Assembly: GCA_009783605.1 (NCBI GenBank)
Contig: WRDE01000126.1
Span: forward strand, 1-6,333
Direction: 5' to 3'
DNA: 6,333 nt
Source of the DNA: Oscillospiraceae bacterium
GTDB lineage: Bacteria; Bacillota; Clostridia; Oscillospirales; Acutalibacteraceae
Shown: in pieces, positions 1 to 5,055 of the stretch
How the letters are laid out: each line of letters starts with the position of its first letter
Numbering within the stretch: position 1 is the first letter of the stretch
Translations under genes and position numbers: made by a program
Notes under the pieces: model-generated
Told to the model about the DNA's origin: nothing
Seen by the model: only the letters and a program-made list of their open reading frames with translations
The model's database searches: none

Positions 1-855
1 ATTATTCAGGGGGTGACCGAGTTTTTGCCGGTGTCCAGTTCCGGGCATTTGGTGATCTACAACGAATTGATCGGCGAGGCCGGCGAGACAAATCTGACCT
101 TTTCGGTATTGCTGCATTTCGCCACGCTGCTGGCGGTGATCGTGGTTTTCCATAAGGATGTCTGGATGCTGATCCGGGAATTTTTCGGTGTGTTGGTGGA
201 TCTTGTCAAATTTTTCGGCGTGCTGGTGGGTCTTGTCAAGGACAAACCCGATTTCAATACACCCGAACGCCGGTTTTTGCTGATGGTCATCATCGGTACC
301 ATCCCCGCCGTATTGGCCGGTGTCGGCATCAAAATGCTGGATTTAGACAGCGTTATGAAAAACATCTTCGTCGTGGCGGCCATGTTGGTGGTCACCGCTA
401 TTTTCATGTTTTTGGTGGACAGCTTCAACCGCGGGAAATACGGTGAATCCGACGCTCCGATGAAAACGCCGCTTTTGGTGGGTATTTTCCAGGCCGTCGC
501 CATTCTGCCGGGGCTTTCCCGCAGCGGCTCCACCATTTTCAGCGGGCTGCTGGGCGGGCTGCGGAAGGATTTCGCCGTCCGGTTCGCTTTCATCCTCTCG
601 ATCCCGGCCATATTGGGCGCCGGGCTGCTGGAATTGAAGGACGCTATCGACACATACGGTTTCGCTCTCGACCCGATGTTCCGCGGCATCCAACCGCTCA
701 ATCTGCTGACCGGTTTCGCCGCCGCCGCCGTTTTCGGTTTCCTCTCGATTAAATTCATCAAAGTCCTGATCCGAAACCAAAAGTTCTATATCTTCGGCAT
801 CTACTGTCTCCTCGCCGCCGTCTTCGCGGTATTGGTGGGAACAGGCGTTATTTAA
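1..855 (+). CDS. uppP: Undecaprenyl-diphosphatase UppP (BacA family), 5' end missing
   Basis: This integral membrane enzyme dephosphorylates undecaprenyl diphosphate to undecaprenyl phosphate, recycling the lipid carrier for peptidoglycan; the family also confers bacitracin resistance. The reading frame is open from base 1, so the start codon lies upstream. Residues 3-17 of the visible part read QGVTEFLPVSSSGHL, the family's first signature, with the (E/Q)xxxE acidic pair as Gln3/Glu7 and His16. The second signature, PGxSRSxxT, is at residues 170-178 with Arg174. Several hydrophobic membrane segments follow. There are 284 codons here, and probably only 10-20 N-terminal residues are missing. 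Residues 61-80 are a ten-residue tandem duplication in the loop after the second hydrophobic segment, which lengthens a region usually short in the family. An intrinsic terminator follows the stop. Family assignment is secure. A role in cortex synthesis during sporulation is possible but inferred only from the nearby spoVM. Confidence 0.96.
   Translation: MIQGVTEFLPVSSSGHLVIYNELIGEAGETNLTFSVLLHFATLLAVIVVFHKDVWMLIREFFGVLVDLVKFFGVLVGLVKDKPDFNTPERRFLLMVIIGTIPAVLAGVGIKMLDLDSVMKNIFVVAAMLVVTAIFMFLVDSFNRGKYGESDAPMKTPLLVGIFQAVAILPGLSRSGSTIFSGLLGGLRKDFAVRFAFILSIPAILGAGLLELKDAIDTYGFALDPMFRGIQPLNLLTGFAAAAVFGFLSIKFIKVLIRNQKFYIFGIYCLLAAVFAVLVGTGVI
181..240 (+). repeat. 30-bp in-frame tandem duplication inside uppP
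   Basis: Bases 181-210 and 211-240 are direct adjacent copies matching at 26 of 30 positions. Both begin on a codon boundary and encode FFGVLVDLVK and FFGVLVGLVK. Three of the four differences are synonymous third-position or Leu-codon changes. The only amino-acid change is Asp to Gly. This pattern suggests a duplication old enough to have accumulated silent changes while the protein sequence was kept. Confidence 0.93.
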
Positions 856-885
856 ATTGAAAATTGATAATTGAAAATTATTGAT
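855..885 (+). repeat. AT-rich degenerate heptad repeat at the uppP stop codon
   Basis: Four consecutive 7-base units, aattgaa, aattgat, aattgaa and aattatt, run from 855 to 882, beginning within the uppP stop codon, with gat following. The period is exactly seven. Composition is sharply more AT-rich than the flanking genes. It resembles short tandemly repeated elements of intergenic DNA. No function can be assigned. Confidence 0.65.
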
Positions 886-917
886 GGCAGGTAGATTGTT
901 CTATTTGCCATTTTTTT
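884..917 (+). terminator. Intrinsic terminator downstream of uppP
   Basis: Bases 884-894 (atggcaggtag) pair with 901-911 (ctatttgccat) in an 11-bp stem containing two adjacent G-U pairs. The loop is the six bases 895-900. Six T residues (912-917) and further T-rich sequence follow at once. This is the expected geometry of a rho-independent terminator for a transcript leaving uppP, 29 bases after its stop. The stem is of modest stability because it is AT- and GU-containing. Confidence 0.65.
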
Positions 918-943
918 ATTTGTTGTTTTATTATTTGCCATTT
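902..943 (+). repeat. Paired 12-base direct repeat in the AT-rich spacer
   Basis: The 12-mer tatttgccattt occurs at 902-913 and again at 932-943, exactly 30 bases apart, with T-rich sequence between. Read on the other strand, the second copy and its flank fall into 7-base units starting AAAT. This recalls the heptads at 855-885. The first copy also forms the 3' arm of the uppP terminator and the start of its T-tract. Confidence 0.5.
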
Positions 944-993
944 ACAATTTTCCGACAAGCCTCCGGTAACGTTTTCTCTAATTGGCGCATATC

Positions 994-1002
994 CATATAG
1001 TA
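994..1002 (+). promoter_or_regulatory. Possible sporulation-type (sigma-E/K) -10 element
   Basis: The sequence catatagta fits the -10 pattern CATAnnnTA of mother-cell sigma factors, and also contains TATAGT, five of six for sigma-A. It lies 49 bases ahead of the 48-residue ORF that precedes spoVM, and spoVM is under sigma-E control in B. subtilis. No good -35 element is visible at the usual distance for either class, so this is tentative. Confidence 0.3.
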
Positions 1003-1033
1003 AAGACCCCGAATCATCCATTTTGCCGGGGAA

Positions 1034-1039
1034 AAGGAG
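1034..1039 (+). promoter_or_regulatory. Ribosome binding site that sets the start of the 48-residue ORF
   Basis: AAGGAG is an excellent Shine-Dalgarno sequence 11 bases before the ATG at 1051. It argues against starting the same frame at TTG 982 or GTG 1039, neither of which has such a site. Confidence 0.75.
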
Positions 1040-1050
1040 TGTCCGTCCTG

Positions 1051-1197
1051 ATGAGAGACAAAGATTGCTTCACCGTTGCCGGCGCGGCTTTCGGCGCCGG
1101 TCTGCTGGTCGCCACCCTCTGCCCGGCCAGGCTGATCCTGGTACTGGCCGCTGCCGCGTTGGTGGTGATCGGCGCAGCCAAGCTCCGGAGCTGTTAG
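1051..1197 (+). CDS. Small two-helix membrane protein (48 aa), unrecognised
   Basis: I do not recognise a named family. The predicted protein starts MRDKDC. It then has two hydrophobic stretches, about residues 7-24 (rich in Gly/Ala, with AGAAFGAGLL) and 27-44, separated by a Cys-Pro-Ala-Arg turn at 24-27, and ends with a basic tail closing in Cys48. This predicts a helical hairpin in the membrane with a short charged N terminus. The ATG is chosen over the upstream in-frame TTG at 982 because AAGGAG lies 11 bases before it. The stop is 47 bases ahead of the spoVM start, in the same direction, with a small hairpin but no convincing terminator between. The two are therefore likely co-transcribed. 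A role in sporulation or membrane remodelling is inference from position only. Such short hydrophobic ORFs can be spurious, but the strong ribosome site and coherent topology support a real gene. Confidence 0.72.
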   Translation: MRDKDCFTVAGAAFGAGLLVATLCPARLILVLAAAALVVIGAAKLRSC

Positions 1198-1217
1198 ATA
1201 GGCTTCCGTAAGTCTAT
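1198..1217 (+). other. Hairpin between the 48-aa ORF and spoVM
   Basis: Bases 1198-1205 (ataggctt) pair with 1210-1217 (aagtctat) in an 8-bp stem with one G-U pair, closing on the tetraloop CCGT. The hairpin begins immediately after the stop codon at 1195-1197. Only a weak T-run (1220-1223) follows, so it is a poor terminator. It may stabilise, process or partly attenuate the transcript ahead of spoVM. Confidence 0.4.
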
Positions 1218-1227
1218 GATTTTCACA

Positions 1228-1234
1228 AGAGGGG
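1228..1234 (+). promoter_or_regulatory. Ribosome binding site that sets the spoVM start at TTG
   Basis: AGAGGGG lies 10 bases before the TTG at 1245. The only in-frame ATG, at 1236, begins one base after this site, which is too close for initiation. Starting at TTG also places the conserved proline at residue 9, as in B. subtilis SpoVM. Confidence 0.65.
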
Positions 1235-1244
1235 AATGGTCAAA

Positions 1245-1334
1245 TTGCAAATCGTGGTTGTCAGAAGCCCCAGAATGTTCGGCGGCATCCTGCGCCGGAT
1301 CTTCCGGATCCGCAAAGAGCGGTTCGTAAATTGA
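1245..1334 (+). CDS. spoVM: Stage V sporulation protein SpoVM, 29 aa
   Basis: SpoVM is a tiny amphipathic peptide made in the mother cell. It recognises the convex outer forespore membrane and anchors the coat ATPase SpoIVA; it is needed for cortex and coat formation. The predicted peptide, from a TTG start, begins MQIVVVRSPRMFGGILRRIF, followed by nine residues rich in Arg and Lys. It aligns without gaps to B. subtilis SpoVM (26 aa) in overall plan: hydrophobic N-terminal strand, basic residue 7, Pro9, basic residue 10, Gly13-Gly14-Ile15, Arg17, amphipathic helix, basic tail. Pro9 is the residue known to matter for localisation. The gene lies upstream of recG, as in B. subtilis, supporting orthology. 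A strong terminator follows the stop by four bases. It was identified by reading the frame directly; only its small size and non-ATG start leave doubt. If translation began at ATG 1236, the product would gain three residues. Confidence 0.85.
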   Translation: MQIVVVRSPRMFGGILRRIFRIRKERFVN

Positions 1335-1338
1335 AAGA

Positions 1339-1375
1339 AAAGTTCGGGGTTCGTGCGAGCCCCGAACTTTCTTCT
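1339..1375 (+). terminator. Strong terminator after spoVM, possibly bidirectional
   Basis: Bases 1339-1352 pair with 1357-1370 in a 14-bp stem (one G-U pair) with a GC-rich core ttcgggg/ccccgaa and the tetraloop GTGC. The stem's 3' end is TTT, continued by cttct on the + strand. An A-rich stretch (1334-1341) precedes the stem, giving a U-rich tail on the other strand. It sits four bases after the spoVM stop and just before the next promoter, insulating spoVM from the glycosidase. Confidence 0.85.
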
Positions 1376-1403
1376 GGACAACTGCCCCGTTTTATCCTAT
1401 AAT
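1375..1403 (+). promoter_or_regulatory. Sigma-A-type promoter for the glycosidase-recG unit
   Basis: TGGACA at 1375-1380 matches the -35 consensus at five of six positions, and TATAAT at 1398-1403 is a perfect -10. The spacer is the optimal 17 bases. Transcription would start near 1410, leaving a leader of about 25 bases with AGGAG at 1421-1425 ahead of the ATG at 1436. No operator or catabolite-response element was recognised around it. Confidence 0.8.
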
Positions 1404-1435
1404 ATACGCATCAGTTTTTCAGGAGAAGTAGAATT

Positions 1436-4400
1436 ATGAACCGACAGTTTTTTGACAATTTCGCCCCCAACGGCGGGTGGCAGACTTTTGGCAGAGGCAG
1501 TTTCTGCGCCGGGGACGGGATTTTGACCGTGACCGACGGGTGGACGGCGGCGGACGGGCCGGAATCGGGGAATATGGCGCTTACCTTTTCCGCCCGGGCG
1601 CCCGAGGACGCAACCCAGGTCCAGATCTGGGCCGGGTTCCGGCATCATAGCCGCGATTTCCGGTATGTCGCAGCGTTGCGGGGCGGAGCCAACAACCATC
1701 TCTACCTGGCGCGGTTAGGCGCCGAGGGGTATGACAAAATGCTGGCCCTGCGCCCGCTCGCGTTTTCACCGGTCCCCGGCGTCTGGTACCGGTTTCAGAT
1801 CGTCTGCGCCGGAAAAGATATCGCCGTCTGGTTAGGAAAAGAAGGCGAATCCTTTGCCGGCAAACAACCTCTCATCCGCGTCCGGGACGAGGACGCCCCC
1901 TGGCAGACCGGCGGGATCTCGCTCGGCGGGAGTTATCTCCCGGCCCAATTCAAAGACGTCAGCGTGACCGAAGCTGACGCCGATGCGCTGGAAAATATCA
2001 CGGCGGCGCCGGATTATCTGGCCGAAGTCACCCTCACCCCGCCCGAACGGGAGGCCCTGCGCAAAAAACAGCGGGCTGCCTACCGCCCCTTTTCGGTCCC
2101 CGCCCTGCCCGAGGAACGGCTGACCCTCCCGCTCGACGGCAACTGGCTGTTCTGCCCGGATTATGAGATGACTTCGCTCGCCACTCGCCACTCGCCACTC
2201 GCCACTACCTGTGATGATTCCGCCTTCCATGTGATGCCGGTCCCCTCGTCCTGGGTCCCGCTCCACGCCTGGTTGGAGGGGGAGACTATGCGGGAGCTGA
2301 ACAAGGGGATGAACGACACCTACCATGTGGAGGAGGATATCCGCTGCCGGAACCAGACCTTCGACTACCGCCGGACCAAATCCGCCTGGTACCGCCACGC
2401 CATCGACCTGCCCCGGGGCATCACCGGCAAGCGGGTGGCAATCGACTTCGAAGGGATCGCGCTGATCAGCGCGGTCTGGTTCAACGGCGTCAAGGTCCGC
2501 GAAAACATCGGCATGTTCACCCCGATCGAGATCGACGTGAGCGCCCATGTCCGGGAGGGGCGCAACATCCTCGCGGTGGAGGTCCACCGGCGGCTGACCA
2601 ACGAATCCGAGCACGCGGTCAAATCCTCCACCATTGACGACAACTACGCGACGGCCTGGGATATCCTCGACGGCGCGGAAACGAATATCACGGTGGAACG
2701 GCGGGAATTCTGCACCGACGACATCGCCCACGGCTTCTACGGCGGCAACCCCGGCGGCATCTGGCGCAGCGTGCGGCTGATCATCAGCGACCCGGTTCAT
2801 CTGGCCGACTGTTTCTTCAACCCGACGCTGGAGGACGCCGCCATTGAGGTGACCTATGCCAACGGCGGCGGCCAGCCGAAAGAGGTTACCATATCCTACA
2901 CCCTGATCCACCAATCCACCGGCCAACGGCTCTGCGGCGGCGTGGTGGAGACCTATACCCTCAGCCCGGGGGAGCGGCGTACATTGAATTTTCGTTCAGC
3001 CAAATCCGCCCCTCTGCTGTGGGGCCCGGGGGCGCCGAATCTGTATGATCTCACGTTTACGATAACCCACAACGGCGATATTCTCGACACCTATACCGAA
3101 CAGGTGGGGTTCCGGACGGTGGCTTTCGACGGCGAGACGCTGCTGTATAACGGCCAGCCGCTGTGGATCCGGGGCGGCAACCACATGCCGGCCCATGTCA
3201 AGCCCAACGACCGGGAGCTGGCGAAAAAATTCATCTCGCTGGCGCTGGAGCACCATGTCAATGCCACCCGCACCCATGTGGCCCCCTGGGGCAGCGCCTG
3301 GTTGGACGCCGCCGACGAGGCGGGGCTGTTGGTGTCCTTTGAGGGGACCTGGAGCTGGCTGATGTTAGAGCATATCCCCAGCAAACGGTCGATCAAGCTG
3401 TGGATCGCCGAGTTGGACAAACTGATCCGGCGGCACCGCAACCGGCCGTCGCTGTTCCTGCTGACCATGAACAACGAGATGAAGTTTTACCTGCATGACG
3501 CGCCGGACGAGGTGGTGGCCGAGAAGGGCCGGATCCTCGAGGGCGGCATCCGGGCCGCCCGGGAGGCCGCGCCGCATCTGCCGTTGGTGGCCGATTCCGC
3601 CTACTTCCGCAAGCACGCCCGGCGGTCGGGGCGGTATGAGCGGATCATCCTGCCGAATCGGCTGGACGACGGCGATATGGATGACCCCCACGGCTATTTC
3701 GGTTGGTACAACCCCAGCTTTTTCCACTATATGAACGGCGAATTCGGTCGGGATTATACCACCCCCGGCCGCCCCTGTATGTCGCAGGAGTGCTCGGTGG
3801 GGTACCCCCGGGCGGAGGATGGGCTGCCGACCCGGGCCTATCTGTTCCTGCACCAGACGCCGCAGACCACGGTGGGCAAACGCGCCTATGAAAACGCCGA
3901 CCCGGCCTGGTTCCTGAGCCGGCACGCTATGCTGACCAAGGAGCTGGCCGAGATGTTCCGCCGGGTGGAGCACCACCGCACTTGCGGCGTCATCCTGTTC
4001 GCCTTCGAGACCTGGTTCTACCACCAGCACGACGCCAGACGCGTCCAGCCGATGCTGTCGGCCCGGCGGCTGAAGATGGCCTACCAGCCGGTGCTGGCCA
4101 GCGCCGAGCTGTGGGGGCGGCATTTCTACGCCGGCGATATGCTGCAGACCGACATCACGCTGATCAACGATTCCAACCGGCAGGAGACGCTGGAATCGCC
4201 GCAGGTGGAGGTGTCATTGGCTGCGGATAACAATATTTTGGCTTCCGCAACATGGCAGTACGATACCCTGCCCTATTTCCAGACGGCGGCGCAAACATTA
4301 TCCTTACAATTGCCGCCGGAATTACCCGCCGGCCGCACCGAAGCCCGGCTGATTTTGAAAGTACGCGCGAACGGCGGGGTTGTATCGGTCAACGAATACG

Positions 4401-5053
4401 ATCTGCTGCTCTGCGACAGGGAATGGAGCGGCGGTAATGCGGTTTGCGGAGAATCCTGCTATTATCTCGCCGGTGACGAGAGCGCCCGCGGTCTGCTGGA
4501 GCGGTATGGCCTGAAAGCCAGCGCATGCACCGATCCCGCCGCCATTTCCGGCGGGCGGCTGGTTATCACCGGCGCAATAAGCGGTGATACCGCTCCGGGC
4601 ATCCGCAGCTATGCCGAAGCCGGCGGAAAAGTCATCCTGCTGGAGCAGGGGGAGCTGCCGGAAGGGTTGATCGGCGGCAAAGCCGCGCCTTTTAAGACCC
4701 ACCGGCAGGAGATCGTGACGATGAACCGACCGGAAAACTCCATATTCGACGGGATCGGCGAACTGGATATCTCCTGGTTCGCCGACGGGCGGGAGGTGCC
4801 TTACACCGCGCTGGGGCGCTACAGCGTCGACCGGTTTGACCCGGATATCCATGTGCTGGCTGAAACGCTGGAGTGGCACGGCTACATCAACAAACCCACC
4901 GACTACAAACGCTTCGGCGGCACCCCGCTGTTCGCCATAAAAGCCGGCACGGGAGCCATCCTCATCAGCGCTTTGCGTACCGACGCCTGCGAAGCCGACC
5001 CGGTTGCCTCAAGACTGACCGGGAATATGCTTGGCTGGGATTTTAGGATATAA
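1436..5053 (+). CDS. Glycoside hydrolase family 2 protein, cytoplasmic, 1205 aa
   Basis: This is a retaining exo-glycosidase of the beta-galactosidase/beta-mannosidase/beta-glucuronidase superfamily. Substrate is undetermined; the barrel entry (WIRGGNHMPA, residues 577-586) is somewhat mannosidase-like. Apparent order: LamG/concanavalin-like domain (about 1-180), linker, GH2 sugar-binding jellyroll (about 230-445, opening LDGNW), Ig-like domain (about 456-560), TIM barrel (about 560-870), beta-rich region, and a C-terminal Rossmann/GATase-like domain (about 995-1205). The likely acid/base is Glu681 in MNNEM and the nucleophile Glu785 in MSQECS, 104 residues apart as expected. Trp860 in FETWF fits the conserved barrel Trp. 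There is no signal peptide, so it probably acts on imported oligosaccharides. AGGAG precedes the ATG by 10 bases and a near-perfect promoter lies upstream. Residues 248-257 come from a heptamer repeat. recG starts two bases after the stop. Confidence 0.93.
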   Translation: MNRQFFDNFAPNGGWQTFGRGSFCAGDGILTVTDGWTAADGPESGNMALTFSARAPEDATQVQIWAGFRHHSRDFRYVAALRGGANNHLYLARLGAEGYDKMLALRPLAFSPVPGVWYRFQIVCAGKDIAVWLGKEGESFAGKQPLIRVRDEDAPWQTGGISLGGSYLPAQFKDVSVTEADADALENITAAPDYLAEVTLTPPEREALRKKQRAAYRPFSVPALPEERLTLPLDGNWLFCPDYEMTSLATRHSPLATTCDDSAFHVMPVPSSWVPLHAWLEGETMRELNKGMNDTYHVEEDIRCRNQTFDYRRTKSAWYRHAIDLPRGITGKRVAIDFEGIALISAVWFNGVKVRENIGMFTPIEIDVSAHVREGRNILAVEVHRRLTNESEHAVKSSTIDDNYATAWDILDGAETNITVERREFCTDDIAHGFYGGNPGGIWRSVRLIISDPVHLADCFFNPTLEDAAIEVTYANGGGQPKEVTISYTLIHQSTGQRLCGGVVETYTLSPGERRTLNFRSAKSAPLLWGPGAPNLYDLTFTITHNGDILDTYTEQVGFRTVAFDGETLLYNGQPLWIRGGNHMPAHVKPNDRELAKKFISLALEHHVNATRTHVAPWGSAWLDAADEAGLLVSFEGTWSWLMLEHIPSKRSIKLWIAELDKLIRRHRNRPSLFLLTMNNEMKFYLHDAPDEVVAEKGRILEGGIRAAREAAPHLPLVADSAYFRKHARRSGRYERIILPNRLDDGDMDDPHGYFGWYNPSFFHYMNGEFGRDYTTPGRPCMSQECSVGYPRAEDGLPTRAYLFLHQTPQTTVGKRAYENADPAWFLSRHAMLTKELAEMFRRVEHHRTCGVILFAFETWFYHQHDARRVQPMLSARRLKMAYQPVLASAELWGRHFYAGDMLQTDITLINDSNRQETLESPQVEVSLAADNNILASATWQYDTLPYFQTAAQTLSLQLPPELPAGRTEARLILKVRANGGVVSVNEYDLLLCDREWSGGNAVCGESCYYLAGDESARGLLERYGLKASACTDPAAISGGRLVITGAISGDTAPGIRSYAEAGGKVILLEQGELPEGLIGGKAAPFKTHRQEIVTMNRPENSIFDGIGELDISWFADGREVPYTALGRYSVDRFDPDIHVLAETLEWHGYINKPTDYKRFGGTPLFAIKAGTGAILISALRTDACEADPVASRLTGNMLGWDFRI
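2177..2206 (+). repeat. Heptamer tandem repeat (4.3 copies) read in frame inside the GH2 gene
   Basis: The unit ctcgcca occurs four times without a mismatch from 2177 to 2204, followed by a partial copy (ct). The 30-base tract encodes ten residues, LATRHSPLAT (248-257), between the opening strand of the sugar-binding domain (LDGNWLF) and its continuation (DDSAFHVMPVPSSW). The residues look like low-complexity filler in a surface loop. Because seven is not a multiple of three, loss or gain of one unit would frameshift the gene. Confidence 0.92.
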
Positions 5054-5055
5054 CT

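Noticed and set aside
57..780. Two long - strand frames opposite uppP
   Set aside because: The + strand frame carries both UppP signatures. The antisense products show no domain and are compositionally biased.
1007..1031. A possible leader hairpin, ccccg pairing with cgggg, just ahead of the ribosome site of the 48-aa ORF
   Set aside because: The stem has only five pairs around a 15-base loop, which is too weak to call a regulatory structure.
982..1197. A longer 71-residue version of the small membrane protein starting at TTG 982
   Set aside because: No ribosome site precedes TTG 982, the added residues are not hydrophobic or motif-bearing, and AAGGAG clearly supports ATG 1051.
1236..1334. 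spoVM starting at ATG 1236 (32 aa)
   Set aside because: The purine-rich ribosome site ends one base before this ATG, which is too close. TTG 1245 has proper spacing and aligns Pro9 with known SpoVM.
2177..2206. The heptamer array as a CRISPR or phage attachment site
   Set aside because: The units are 7 bases with no spacers, there is no cas, integrase or tRNA gene nearby, and the array is read through as coding sequence.
1832..2926. A 364-codon open frame on the - strand inside the GH2 gene
   Set aside because: It lies wholly opposite a strongly supported GH2 domain region. Its translation is a low-complexity mix of Gly, Asp, Val and Arg with no recognisable motif, as expected from the complement of a GC-rich gene.
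3365..4123. A 252-codon open frame on the - strand opposite the GH2 catalytic barrel
   Set aside because: It is antisense to both catalytic glutamate regions, has no family signature and has biased composition typical of a shadow frame.
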